A DNA stretch of 64,000 nucleotides from Allomuricauda sp. (lineage in GTDB: Bacteria > Bacteroidota > Bacteroidia > Flavobacteriales > Flavobacteriaceae). The DNA lies in assembly GCA_030148335.1 (NCBI GenBank), contig JASBTQ010000019.1:1-64000 (forward strand), in the 5' to 3' direction. Position 1 is the first letter of the stretch, and each line of letters starts with the position of its first letter. The notes beneath the pieces were generated by a model that worked only from the letters and a program-made list of their open reading frames with translations, searched no databases and was not told the DNA's origin. Positions 8,406-17,266 of the stretch are shown here, one piece after another. The translations under genes and the position numbers were made by a program.

Positions 8406-8843
8406 TTATCGCTTCAAATAGGTCAGACCAACTTCCAAACCAGTGGCAAGCTCATATAAACTTGTGTTTTGCAACATCGTTCTTAAATCAGTTCGGATAT
8501 CGACAAACTTATCGTGTAGGGGACAAGGTCTATCAGCATTACATTCTTTAAGGCCCAATCCGCAACCCATATAAATTTTATCCCCATCTATGGCTTTGAC
8601 AATTTTGCTCAATTTTACAGTGTCCATAGCCTCCCTATCTATTTCAAAACCTCCTGTTGGCCCCTTTACCGAATGGACAATATTGTTTCTTGTGAGCTGC
8701 TGAAGAATCTTTGCCGTGAAAGCGACAGGGGAATCTATTTCCTCCGCAATCTCGGTAACGCTGACACGTCTATTGTCCAAGGATTGCAGCGCTATATATA
8801 CCGCTGCCCGAATGCCATATTCACACGCTTTTGAAAACATCAT
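8406..8843 (-). CDS. Rrf2-family regulator, NsrR-like NO sensor
   Basis: This 145-residue winged-helix protein has the Rrf2 pattern (KACEYGIRAAVYIALQ at the N terminus, GPTGGFEI wing). Three cysteines at about 94, 101 and 107 (GCGLGLKECNADRPC) are placed as in Fe-S-binding NsrR/IscR proteins. Position beside ric and the nos genes argues for an NO-sensing role. It has its own promoter (TATCTTTG at 8862-8869) with a palindrome at 8888-8901 in the -33 region, so autoregulation is likely. NsrR orthology is inferred, so no symbol is assigned. Confidence 0.88.
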   Translation of the reverse strand: MMFSKACEYGIRAAVYIALQSLDNRRVSVTEIAEEIDSPVAFTAKILQQLTRNNIVHSVKGPTGGFEIDREAMDTVKLSKIVKAIDGDKIYMGCGLGLKECNADRPCPLHDKFVDIRTDLRTMLQNTSLYELATGLEVGLTYLKR

Positions 8844-8861
8844 AAACAGTTTAAATCAATA

Positions 8862-8901
8862 CAAAGATAGTAGTAATAAATTAAATAGGATAAAAATGTC
8901 C
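8862..8901 (-). promoter_or_regulatory. rrf2 promoter with Rrf2-type operator
   Basis: On the minus strand TATCTTTG (8862-8869) matches the -7 element 19 nt upstream of the start codon. The palindrome GGATA-AAAA-TGTCC (8888-8901) lies 19-32 bp further upstream, over the -33 region. It differs by one base from the ric site. Confidence 0.55.
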
Positions 8902-8959
8902 TTTATTATTTTTCCTGATAAGTTAAAAAAATATCCAGTCAGGGTTTTACAAAGTCCGA

Positions 8960-10201
8960 TCATGCAATTTTTGATTTTTTACTTAAGTTTTGGATCAATA
9001 AGATGAGTACACCAAAAAGGATCAAAAGGGAACAAATGGCCAAGAACAACATATACCCACTAAAAACAGTCCATTTTTGCCAGGCCGCAATGCCTTTATA
9101 AAATATAAGGCATTCCGTAAGAAGGAAACCCAGAAAATAGAAGAGGTAGGATTTCTTCGACATCCGAAACAGACCAAAATGATCCATAAAAAAGAACAGC
9201 CCAAAACTGACGACCCCCAAAAAAGTCAAATGCAGATAGCCAATGGTGAAATCAAGATATGTGGCGGCCATTTGGGCAAAATAGGGGAGAGCGGTGAGGA
9301 GCTGCAACAGCATTTTCAGACCAGTAAGGATAACAACCGTCCGTAGCAACACGTTTTGCAGCTTTGAAAGGTGCAATTGGATTATCTTTCCCTTGGCGAG
9401 TGTCCACAAGTATAGCAAGGCATAAAGTTGGGCAACGGCTCCTAATCCCCCAAGAAAGTAGAATGTTGCAGAAGGTTCCGTCCATAGCGTTGACAGAAAA
9501 AAGCTAAGGACTATTCCTATATTGATGGCCTGGAAAAAGCGAACAAAGCTTTTCTTTGGAAGTGTAAGATCTCGTTGCTCCAAAACGAATAGAAGCAGTC
9601 CAATCAAGGCCAACACCATCCAACCATTGTATTGGAAATGCAAATAAAAGTAGATGGACAAGCGGTACCAAATGGATTGGGCTCCCAAAGTACTCATGAT
9701 GGCTCCTAATGCCCAAGGCCCCAAACTGGAGATGACCATATAGACCAAGGCCGCTTTTACACATTGTAGGCTTCCTCTTTTTTTGTACTTGGAATCAATG
9801 TTTTTCCAGAAATGGTAGGTGTAAACATAGGATACGATCAGAAAAAGGGTGGAAAATAGAATCGAAAAGAGGGCATACCCTTGAAACGGGAAGGTGAGCA
9901 ACATCCCGATCAAAGTGCCTTGTGTACCCCAAAAAATGTACCTGTACCTTTTACGGGAGGTTGTCTTGTTGACAAAGCTATAATGGAGCAATGTGGTCAA
10001 GGCCACATATACCCAACCCAAGAGGGCAATGTGTGAATGGGCGTGGACCATATGCCTATAGTTGAAGCCGAAGGAGAAAATAGGGAAGAAGCGGAGCAAC
10101 AGTCCCAAGACGGCCGCAATGGCAAAATAGCCTATGGCAATGCCAAGATATCGTCGATGAAGGTTGCCTTTCATGCTGTTGCTTTTAAGCAAAATACCCA
10201 T
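8960..10201 (-). CDS. Polytopic membrane protein, heme-copper oxidase subunit I-like
   Basis: The protein has 413 residues and about 11-12 hydrophobic helices. His-rich motifs (HMVHAHSHIALLGWVY near residues 50-65; YFYLHFQYNGWM near 185) resemble heme-ligand helices of heme-copper oxidase subunit I, NorB and NnrS proteins, but the full catalytic His set is not evident. It begins 6 nt after nosY and closes the nos operon. A heme-carrying quinol- or cytochrome-linked component, or an NO-handling protein, is plausible. The exact family is unresolved. A second Met at residue 10 is an alternative start. Confidence 0.75.
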   Translation of the reverse strand: MGILLKSNSMKGNLHRRYLGIAIGYFAIAAVLGLLLRFFPIFSFGFNYRHMVHAHSHIALLGWVYVALTTLLHYSFVNKTTSRKRYRYIFWGTQGTLIGMLLTFPFQGYALFSILFSTLFLIVSYVYTYHFWKNIDSKYKKRGSLQCVKAALVYMVISSLGPWALGAIMSTLGAQSIWYRLSIYFYLHFQYNGWMVLALIGLLLFVLEQRDLTLPKKSFVRFFQAINIGIVLSFFLSTLWTEPSATFYFLGGLGAVAQLYALLYLWTLAKGKIIQLHLSKLQNVLLRTVVILTGLKMLLQLLTALPYFAQMAATYLDFTIGYLHLTFLGVVSFGLFFFMDHFGLFRMSKKSYLFYFLGFLLTECLIFYKGIAAWQKWTVFSGYMLFLAICSLLILFGVLILLIQNLSKKSKIA

Positions 10202-10207
10202 TCTCCA

Positions 10208-10990
10208 TTAGAAATCCTTTCTTTTTGCTTTGTATAGCAATCCCAGAGTCGGCAAAACTGTCCAAAGTACCAGAATGGCCATCGATACGACAAAGCCTAT
10301 GTCTGTACCAAAGAACTTTTTGAAAATGGCACCGGTATATCCCAAGAGGGCAGAGATGTCCAATTTGAGCAGTATCAGAATGCGGGAAAGATCGATCGGG
10401 TTCAGCGCTGTGGCCACCAAGGAAAAAGTGTCCAGGGGATATTCCTCGAACACGATAAGGGACATCAGGAACAGTCCGTCATAGACCACGGCCAAGAAAA
10501 GCCATAACAATACGGCATAGCCAAATCCCTTGATCTTGTTTTCGTTGGATATGGCAATCACAAAGGAAAGTCCCACAAAGATGAAGGTCAGAAACGCCCC
10601 GGTGACCAGTAAGAGCGTAAAGTCAAAAATGGCATTGCTCCTGAATAGACCGTACAGAACAAAGGGAATCCCTAAGCCCAATACCAAACTTAATGTCAGT
10701 GAACCCGCGACACCAAAATATTGGCCCAGGAAAATGGAACTACGTTTTATGGGCTGTGCCAACAGCAGCTCGGTAAATTCACGGGAATTGTAATAGTACA
10801 TCACTCCAAAAATGGTCCCGATCAGGGGAATCAACACAATAATGACGTTCATCAAAGTGATCACCGCTTTGGAAACATCGTTGTTCAGAAACAACAAAAC
10901 AAATCCCAATGTCAGATAGAACAAAAAATAGACATAGCTCCAGCGACTGCGTATCAGGTCGTAAAAACTGTATTTCAATATCTTAAGCAT
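10208..10990 (-). CDS. nosY: NosY, ABC permease for nitrous oxide reductase maturation
   Basis: This 260-residue ABC-2 permease has six hydrophobic segments and a conserved YYNSREFTELLLAQPIKRS loop. With NosF it forms the transporter that works with NosD to supply sulfur for the copper-sulfur centre of NosZ. Its start overlaps nosF by 8 nt. Order nosD-nosF-nosY is canonical. Confidence 0.92.
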   Translation of the reverse strand: MLKILKYSFYDLIRSRWSYVYFLFYLTLGFVLLFLNNDVSKAVITLMNVIIVLIPLIGTIFGVMYYYNSREFTELLLAQPIKRSSIFLGQYFGVAGSLTLSLVLGLGIPFVLYGLFRSNAIFDFTLLLVTGAFLTFIFVGLSFVIAISNENKIKGFGYAVLLWLFLAVVYDGLFLMSLIVFEEYPLDTFSLVATALNPIDLSRILILLKLDISALLGYTGAIFKKFFGTDIGFVVSMAILVLWTVLPTLGLLYKAKRKDF

Positions 10991-11693
10991 GGCTGTAGGT
11001 TGTTATGGCCGCAATGGCATGTTCAAAATCGGTTTGCTCGGTCTGCTCCAAAAGTTGTGCAATACTTCCTTTAAAATAAATCTCCCCTTCCAGTAGGTAT
11101 ACGATTTCATTGGCCATTTCCTCCACAAATTGCATAATGTGAGAGGTGATCAAAATGGTTTTTCCCCGTTCCCTCTCCTTTTGGATCAGTTCCTTGAGTC
11201 GGATCAGTGCCTTGGGGTCCAACCCTGTGGTAGGTTCATCAAGAATGATCAAGGGGCTGTCGAACATAAAGGTCAAAACGATGTTCACCTTTTGTTTGGT
11301 GCCTCCTGATAGCGTGGACAGTTTTTTGTTCAGAAAAGGTTCCAGCCCGAATACCGTTATAAGCTCTTCTTCCGCTGCAGGACTGTTCCGGAGGTCTTTG
11401 ATCATATGGATGAGTTCCTTGACCCTGATGTTGGGTGGAAAGTTGGCAATCTGAGGTAGGTAATCGATTTTTTTACGGTATTTCCATCCCTTTTTAATGG
11501 GTTCCCCCAAAACCGAAATCTGACCTTTATTGGGAATCACCATGCCCAGGATGCTCTTGATCAGGGTCGTTTTTCCCGAGCCATTGGGACCAAGTACAGC
11601 ATAGATGAGCCCTTCCTCAATGGTAAGGTCCACCCCTTTCAATACTTGATTTTTTCCAAATTTTTTATGCAGGTTGTTTATTTCAATGATCAT
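10983..11693 (-). CDS. nosF: NosF, ABC ATPase
   Basis: This is a 236-residue ABC ATPase with Walker A (GPNGSGKTTLIK) near residue 35, signature LSGGTKQKVN near 127, Walker B (PLIILDEPTTGLDP) near 147 and switch His in ITSHIMQF. It overlaps nosD by 4 nt and nosY by 8 nt, so the three are tightly coupled. It drives the NosDFY maturation transporter. Confidence 0.94.
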   Translation of the reverse strand: MIIEINNLHKKFGKNQVLKGVDLTIEEGLIYAVLGPNGSGKTTLIKSILGMVIPNKGQISVLGEPIKKGWKYRKKIDYLPQIANFPPNIRVKELIHMIKDLRNSPAAEEELITVFGLEPFLNKKLSTLSGGTKQKVNIVLTFMFDSPLIILDEPTTGLDPKALIRLKELIQKERERGKTILITSHIMQFVEEMANEIVYLLEGEIYFKGSIAQLLEQTEQTDFEHAIAAITTYSHA

Positions 11694-12940
11694 GACCGTA
11701 TTTTCATTAAGGGTTGGGCATCTTTTAGATTATCCGGCGTAAAGACAGGGGAGACCCGTTCAGAGAAATCGATGATGTCCATGAATAGGCTTCGCAACAA
11801 TACAATGGTTTCAGGGGTCCGGTTCACCACATAGGAAAACAATTTCACCGGACGATAGGGTACATCCCCAAAACCATCCTTGTCCAGATCGTAACCGGTA
11901 TAGCTGCTCCAAAAGTTGCCTTCAAATACATTATCGTTCAATTTGCTGTTATAGGAAATGTCAAAGGAATTGTACATGAAATTGTTGCCCTTGAAACTAT
12001 TGGTGTAACAAGCCCCGATCACTCGAATGGCCCAGCCGTTGTTGATAAAATCATTGTTGAGGTATTTGATCCGGTTCGATCCCTCTATATTGATGCCAAT
12101 GGTATTTTCCTCAAAAGTGTTCCCACTAATTTCCGCATCGTTGATTTCCTTCAACAACATCCCATAGGCCGCAGTACCCCAGTTCTTTCGGAAAGTATTG
12201 TCTTTCATGGTGATGAACTTGGAGAACATGACCGCAACCCCGGCCCCATTGTTTTCAAAGGTGTTGTTGGAATAGATGTCATGGTTCGAAAACATGAAGT
12301 GGAGACCATAACGAAGATTGTCCATGCTTACGTTATCGGTGATGGTGATCCGATCCGAGAATTCCAAATAGATGCCATCCCGGGTACCCTGTACATGGTT
12401 TTTGGCCACTTCAACATCCGATGAATACCACAATTGGATGCCGTTACCGGAATTGTATTCGTCCACGGCATTACCGATGATCCTGTTATGGTACACCTTG
12501 CCATGGGACGATTTTTCCAAATAGATGCCAAAGAACAACTGCTCCAACACCATGTTTTGGATCTGAAAGTTTTTGCTTTGTACAACCCTGATGGCCGCAT
12601 TGTCCTTGGTATAGCTGACCCCTACATTGATCAGGAAGAGCCCGTCCAGGGTAACGTTGTCCGAGGTGATCCTGAAAATTTCCCCTTTCCTTTCCCCATC
12701 AACAATCGGGTAGCCCACGCCTTTGATGACCAAAGGTTTGTCCACCAATAGTTCAAATTCTTTGTAGGTGCCTTTTTTGACCAACAAGGTGTCGTGGGGA
12801 GCAGCACGTAAAATGGTTTCCTTAATGGAGTTGTTTTCACAGGTGTTACAAACGGTCCAGATGTTTGCCGAACCTATTTGGAAGCCCATCAAAAAAGCAA
12901 TTCCTATTATATTTTTTATATGTTGAAAACCTAATTTCAT
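11690..12940 (-). CDS. nosD: NosD, periplasmic beta-helix maturation protein
   Basis: This 416-residue exported protein has an N-terminal hydrophobic signal (about 1-26) and a run of short repeats typical of right-handed parallel beta-helix (NosD/CASH) proteins, with recurring N-N, SGN and DN turns between residues 90 and 340. NosD is the periplasmic partner of NosFY in building the Cu-S centre of NosZ. It overlaps nosF by 4 nt. A 98-nt gap separates it from the PNPOX-like gene. Confidence 0.93.
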   Translation of the reverse strand: MKLGFQHIKNIIGIAFLMGFQIGSANIWTVCNTCENNSIKETILRAAPHDTLLVKKGTYKEFELLVDKPLVIKGVGYPIVDGERKGEIFRITSDNVTLDGLFLINVGVSYTKDNAAIRVVQSKNFQIQNMVLEQLFFGIYLEKSSHGKVYHNRIIGNAVDEYNSGNGIQLWYSSDVEVAKNHVQGTRDGIYLEFSDRITITDNVSMDNLRYGLHFMFSNHDIYSNNTFENNGAGVAVMFSKFITMKDNTFRKNWGTAAYGMLLKEINDAEISGNTFEENTIGINIEGSNRIKYLNNDFINNGWAIRVIGACYTNSFKGNNFMYNSFDISYNSKLNDNVFEGNFWSSYTGYDLDKDGFGDVPYRPVKLFSYVVNRTPETIVLLRSLFMDIIDFSERVSPVFTPDNLKDAQPLMKIRS

Positions 12941-13038
12941 ACGATAATACTGCTTGGTGCATTAAATTCCATCTATAAAACCACGACCAAGGATTTGGTG
13001 GCCCCGATGATATGGCAAACTCTTTGGTCCCATCTAAT

Positions 13039-13506
13039 TTAGGAGAAATTTTCCACTGACTTTCCTGTTATTTTGGTGACTGCAATACGATATACCACGG
13101 GCATTTCCGCTTCTTGCAACTTACCGGAAAAATGACTTAAAAAATGGGGGCGTTCCGCATTTTTATGGTCTATGGTTCGCTCTACGCCTTCCGCAAATCG
13201 TTTCAAATATTCTTTGGCGCAATCCCCTGTGAGTTCTTGATAAGTACCATGTACCTGTACCGATTGCCAATGACGAAATGACTCGACACGGTCAACCTGA
13301 AAAGAGACTTTGTTGCATTTTCTCAGGGCTTTTATCCGATGCCCGTTGGATGCGAAACATAGAATACACTGCTGGTCTGCATCAAAAAAATAGGTCGAAG
13401 GTACCACATGGGGTTCATTGTCGGCAATGTAGGCCAGACGTCCCACATAATTATCTGTCAAGAGTGCGTTACATTTGATCGGTTCCAAATCTATGATCAT
13501 GCCCAT
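13039..13506 (-). CDS. PNPOX-like flavin-binding protein in the nos operon
   Basis: This 155-residue protein is of the pyridoxamine 5'-phosphate oxidase-like split-barrel family (flavin- or F420-type binding): LLTDNYVGRLAYIADNEPHVVPSTYFFD at the N-terminal strand pair, then GHRIKALRKCNKVSFQVD. Such proteins bind FMN, and some bind heme. It starts 2 nt after nosL ends, so it is part of the operon. It is not one of the core nos genes; a redox or heme role in NosZ upkeep is conjecture. Confidence 0.8.
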   Translation of the reverse strand: MGMIIDLEPIKCNALLTDNYVGRLAYIADNEPHVVPSTYFFDADQQCILCFASNGHRIKALRKCNKVSFQVDRVESFRHWQSVQVHGTYQELTGDCAKEYLKRFAEGVERTIDHKNAERPHFLSHFSGKLQEAEMPVVYRIAVTKITGKSVENFS

Positions 13507-13508
13507 AG

Positions 13509-13943
13509 TTAAAATTTAAATCGTTTTTTCATTGCTGTCCATGTAAAAAGTTCGCCATCTTGCTTCTCCATGGTTTTCATGGCAGCTCCTTCCTGGGCAA
13601 ATGCACTCAGATACTCGCCCATAGGGCTGGGGATGTTCTCACTGATCAAATAGGTGGCCATGGTGGCATCGACCAGCTCGCCAGGTTGGTCAAAATCATT
13701 GACCAAAAATAGGGCGATTGTAGCTTCGTTTTCATCCTTTAAATGGTTCATCATGCACTCAATGGCATCAAAATTATAGACCTTGCCTTTTTCTGTGACC
13801 AACTGGGCGGCATGTTGTTTGTCCACAATGGTCATGCTGCAATAGTGACAGCCCACGTGGCCATAATCAATAGGTTTAGGGCCTACGGAGCAACCGATGG
13901 CCACACAAAGAACAGCAAATAGGAGTATGGTAAACTGTTTCAT
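13509..13943 (-). CDS. nosL: NosL, copper-chaperone lipoprotein
   Basis: The product has 144 residues with a lipoprotein signal (VAIGC, Cys about 18) and the NosL Cu(I) motif CHYCSM. NosL delivers copper to NosZ in the periplasm. The start is set at 13943 (MKQFTILLF), because the signal peptide begins there and the upstream gene stops in a TAATG overlap at the same point. The frame stays open upstream to 14030, but that extension would displace the signal. Confidence 0.9.
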   Translation of the reverse strand: MKQFTILLFAVLCVAIGCSVGPKPIDYGHVGCHYCSMTIVDKQHAAQLVTEKGKVYNFDAIECMMNHLKDENEATIALFLVNDFDQPGELVDATMATYLISENIPSPMGEYLSAFAQEGAAMKTMEKQDGELFTWTAMKKRFKF

Positions 13944-14566
13944 TATGCTAGGGATTTTAGTTTTTTTGAATTTTTCCAACCCAGAAAACCAGCGATCAAG
14001 GTGAGCGCCATGCCCACAAACATGAGCCAAGCTCCCAAGGCCGGTACAGAGGTGACATCAAAGTTCAGCATTTTTACATGGCCCAATAAGGGTGGTTTAT
14101 AGGTCATTGGCGTTCCATCGGGGTTGGTCAATTTCATAATGGCATTGGGGTCCAGATCGGTACCATAGTCCACCAACCATTCATTGAAATCGTACATGCC
14201 CAATATCCCCATGATGGACATGAGGAAAAACCAACCCAAAAACCATTTATAACTTACTTTGTTGAAGTATCCCAACAATCCGATAAGCACACCAAGCGCC
14301 ACCATAATCCCAATAATGGTAGGGAAAGTGCCGAATTCCCACATGTCTTCCGCCTTGGGGAGCGTGTGCATCCCAATATAGTGGTTCAGGCCATCAATGT
14401 TTTGGATATCAAATTCGTTGACCCCTTTAAGACCATTGATGTGGATGTTCAGACCCAAAGGGTCTGGATACTGTGGTGCCCCCAACATGATCTTCCAAAG
14501 TGGAAAAACGTACAATCCCAATAGGAATAATGGACCGAGGCTCATGAGTATACTGGCCTTTTTCAT
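13943..14566 (-). CDS. Nos-associated membrane protein
   Basis: This protein of 207 residues has about four transmembrane segments and long extracytoplasmic stretches rich in charged and aromatic residues (MHTLPKAEDMWEFG). I recognise it only as an uncharacterised membrane protein of a type found between nosZ and nosL in Bacteroidota nos clusters. The start is set at 14566 (MKKASILMSLG), since the upstream extension is polar and crosses the nosZ hairpin region. It overlaps nosL by one base (TAATG). Confidence 0.75.
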   Translation of the reverse strand: MKKASILMSLGPLFLLGLYVFPLWKIMLGAPQYPDPLGLNIHINGLKGVNEFDIQNIDGLNHYIGMHTLPKAEDMWEFGTFPTIIGIMVALGVLIGLLGYFNKVSYKWFLGWFFLMSIMGILGMYDFNEWLVDYGTDLDPNAIMKLTNPDGTPMTYKPPLLGHVKMLNFDVTSVPALGAWLMFVGMALTLIAGFLGWKNSKKLKSLA

Positions 14567-14635
14567 TTTTATGGATTTTCTGTATTTAAATTGAATATGG
14601 CTTTTGGCGGATGGTTGTTTTTTGGAAGGGGATGA

Positions 14636-14667
14636 AAAGCGGGCCGGACCAGTTTGGACGGCCCGCT
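14636..14667 (-). terminator. Hairpin after nosZ
   Basis: An 11-bp GC-rich stem (AAAGCGGGCCG pairing with CGGCCCGCTTT) lies 27 nt past the nosZ stop. Only a short T run follows on the minus strand. It may act as a partial terminator or a 3' stabiliser that keeps nosZ mRNA above the maturation genes. Confidence 0.6.
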
Positions 14668-14693
14668 TTGTGGAATGGTCCCTCACCTTACAT

Positions 14694-16646
14694 TTATTCT
14701 CCCAAAGACCATTTCAGTTCCACATTGGAATTGGCAGGGGAAACCCTCACGTAGCCTTGCATTTCTTGGTGCAAAGCAGAGCAGAAATCGGTACAGTAGA
14801 AAGGCCATACCCCAACCTGCTTTGGTTCCCAGACCGATGTCTTGGTCTGTCCGGGCATGATCAGCAATTCAGAGGTGTTCTGTCCTATCATTGCAAAACC
14901 GTGGGGAACATCAAAATCCTGCTCATGGTTGGTGATGTGGAAATACACCTTGTCGCCCACTTTGATGCCTTCAATATTATCCGGGGTAAAGTGGCTTCGG
15001 ATGGTGGACATGTACACATGGACCTCATTGCCTTCCCGTACCACTTTGGAACCTGTGGGCGAGGTTACGGCATAGGGGTGCTTGTTCTCATCCAATCGAT
15101 AGATTTTCTTTGATTTTGGTGCCAATAGCTCGGCAGGGCAACCGGCCGCATAGTGGGGCTCACCATGGGTTGGGAAATCATAGATCAGTTCCATTTTCTC
15201 ACCGGAGATGTCATAGATCTGTGCCGAGTGCTCCATTTCTGGACCAGTGGGCAGATATCTGTCCTTGGTGATCTTGTTCATGGCCACCACATATTTGCCA
15301 AAAGGTTTTCTGGAGTTGCCCCCGGGAATCATCAAGTGTCCCACGGAGTAGTAGGTCGGTTTTCTGTCGATGACCTCCCAAGTGCCCAATTGCCATTTCA
15401 CGACTTCGGAAGAGATAAAAAAGGTGGTGTATGCATTTCCTTTACCGTCAAACTCGGTATGAAGGGGGCCAAGGCCACCACTTTTTACCTGTCCGGCCAG
15501 CACATCTTCAAATTTAAGAATGGGAATACCATAGGCTTCACCATCAAATTTTTCACCTTCAATGGCGGCAATCATTTTATCAAAGGAATGCACGGTCAAG
15601 TCGGCGGATAGTTTACCGTTTCCAATAATATATTGCCCAGAGGGGTCCACATCACAGCCGTGTGGTGACTTAGGAGTGGGTAAAAAGTAAACCGCTCCGG
15701 GAACTTTTAAAGGGTCAACGGTCAGCACTTCTTTCTTCATAGTGGTGGTTGCCATATGGGTACTTTCATCATACACATTGTGGGCATAATTGGCAGGCAT
15801 TTTGGTACCCCCGCCATTGTTTACGTATTCCTCAATTTTCTTCCAGTTGACCGCAGCGATAAAATCCTTGTCATTTTGTGAGGCATTCACTTCTTGTAGG
15901 GTATGGGCTTCCTCTGTGTTATAGGTGGTAAAGAAGAACCATCCGTGTGATTTTCCCCTACCAGGGTGGGATAGGTCATAGTTGAAACCGGGCATCAACA
16001 ACTGGAATTTTAAATCGAGATGGCCATGCTCTGGATCTACACTGATAAAGGATAGGGAGCCCTTAAAATTGCTCTTGTATTCATTGATGGGCATATCCCT
16101 TTGTGGGATAGGGACTGAGAATCGGGTGCCTGCCACCACATATTCCGTGTTTTCCGTGATGAAGGAAGAACTGTGGTTACCGGCGCTATTGGGCACTTCG
16201 ATGATCTCCTCGGTTTCAAAAGTGCTCAAATTGACCCGTGCTATCCTTGGGGTGTTGTTGCCGTTAATGAATATCCAACGTCCATCCAATTCCCCATTGG
16301 TCTGGGAAATATCAGGGTGGTGGGCATCGTCCCAAGGCACAAATCCATGGGAAGTATTCAGCATGGGTTTGGTTTCTTCGGAATAACCATACCCTGAGGT
16401 TGGGAACTGGGAGAACACAGGAATCTCTTTGAACATCCTGCCAGAGGGCAAACCATAGACGGTAAGGTTTCCGCTATATCCTCCAGATAGGAAGGCATAA
16501 TATTCATCCTGTTCGCCAGGAGCAACATATACTTTTTCGGCGGCACTGGACGATAGGGCCCCGTTCGAACTTTGGTTTTGTTGACCGCAGGAGACCAGCA
16601 TCAGTGCTGCTCCCATGGACATCATTAAATAATTATGGATTTTCAT
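14694..16646 (-). CDS. nosZ: Nitrous oxide reductase NosZ, clade II
   Basis: The 650-residue enzyme reduces N2O to N2 in the periplasm. It has a Sec/lipoprotein signal (MLVSC, Cys about 20) and no twin-arginine motif, as in clade II enzymes. The beta-propeller carries the CuZ His residues, including DDAHH (109-110), NHSS, HGCD and HTEFDG. The C-terminal cupredoxin domain has the CuA motif CTDFCSALHQEM (Cys 618, Cys 622, His 626, Met 629). The sequence looks complete. It sits third in the operon behind a c-type cytochrome that is a likely electron donor. Confidence 0.97.
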   Translation of the reverse strand: MKIHNYLMMSMGAALMLVSCGQQNQSSNGALSSSAAEKVYVAPGEQDEYYAFLSGGYSGNLTVYGLPSGRMFKEIPVFSQFPTSGYGYSEETKPMLNTSHGFVPWDDAHHPDISQTNGELDGRWIFINGNNTPRIARVNLSTFETEEIIEVPNSAGNHSSSFITENTEYVVAGTRFSVPIPQRDMPINEYKSNFKGSLSFISVDPEHGHLDLKFQLLMPGFNYDLSHPGRGKSHGWFFFTTYNTEEAHTLQEVNASQNDKDFIAAVNWKKIEEYVNNGGGTKMPANYAHNVYDESTHMATTTMKKEVLTVDPLKVPGAVYFLPTPKSPHGCDVDPSGQYIIGNGKLSADLTVHSFDKMIAAIEGEKFDGEAYGIPILKFEDVLAGQVKSGGLGPLHTEFDGKGNAYTTFFISSEVVKWQLGTWEVIDRKPTYYSVGHLMIPGGNSRKPFGKYVVAMNKITKDRYLPTGPEMEHSAQIYDISGEKMELIYDFPTHGEPHYAAGCPAELLAPKSKKIYRLDENKHPYAVTSPTGSKVVREGNEVHVYMSTIRSHFTPDNIEGIKVGDKVYFHITNHEQDFDVPHGFAMIGQNTSELLIMPGQTKTSVWEPKQVGVWPFYCTDFCSALHQEMQGYVRVSPANSNVELKWSLGE

Positions 16647-16679
16647 TGTATTAGGGTTTATTCGTTCAAATTGAATTTG

Positions 16680-17261
16680 TTATTGCGTAGGGGGTAGGAT
16701 GACCTTGTCCACAACATGTACAATCCCGTTTCCTGCAGGTACACTGGCAATTATCCTGGCCCCACCTACAAAAACTTCATCCCCTTTGACTTCCACAGGA
16801 ACATTTTGGTCATTGGCCTGTCCCAACTTTTTGAAGTTTTTCAAGAACTCCTTGGAATAGTTCCCAGGGGTCACATGATATTTGAGAATGTTGGCCAGGG
16901 CATCCTTGTTCTCGGGTTTCAACAAATCTTCCACGGTGCCTTCAGGCAAAGCATCGAAAGCGGCATTGGTAGGGGCGAAAACCATTAGGGGACCTGCATT
17001 GACCAAGGCATTCTCCAATTCCGCCGCTTGGACCGCGGCCACCAAGGTGCTATGGTCGGGCGACCCGATGGCAATCTGGAGTACATTGGGCGTTGAGGCA
17101 TCATCTTCTATAAATGCCTGCCCTTTGTTGTTTTCCAAAATCGCTTCGGAATCTTTTGGATTCGAAGTTGTGGCTTCGTTCTGGGCTCTGTCCTTGCACC
17201 CAATGTTGAGTGCAAAGAGAAGAAACAGTCCCATCATACTGAGTTTTGTGGTCGGTGCCAT
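16680..17261 (-). CDS. Fasciclin-domain lipoprotein
   Basis: This 193-residue lipoprotein (signal ending ALNIGC, Cys about 22) has a single FAS1 domain over residues 60-190: DHSTLVAAVQAAEL, GPLMVFAPTNAAFDALP and the closing NGIVHVVDKVILPP. FAS1 domains mediate adhesion or protein contacts. It lies between the cytochrome and nosZ with short gaps (5 and 33 nt), so it is expressed with them. A scaffold or copper-related periplasmic role is possible but not shown. Confidence 0.9.
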   Translation of the reverse strand: MAPTTKLSMMGLFLLFALNIGCKDRAQNEATTSNPKDSEAILENNKGQAFIEDDASTPNVLQIAIGSPDHSTLVAAVQAAELENALVNAGPLMVFAPTNAAFDALPEGTVEDLLKPENKDALANILKYHVTPGNYSKEFLKNFKKLGQANDQNVPVEVKGDEVFVGGARIIASVPAGNGIVHVVDKVILPPTQ

Positions 17262-17266
17262 ACGAT

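Noticed and set aside
14694..16646. Twin-arginine (clade I) nosZ
   Set aside because: The N terminus is a Sec/lipoprotein signal without an RR motif, as in clade II.
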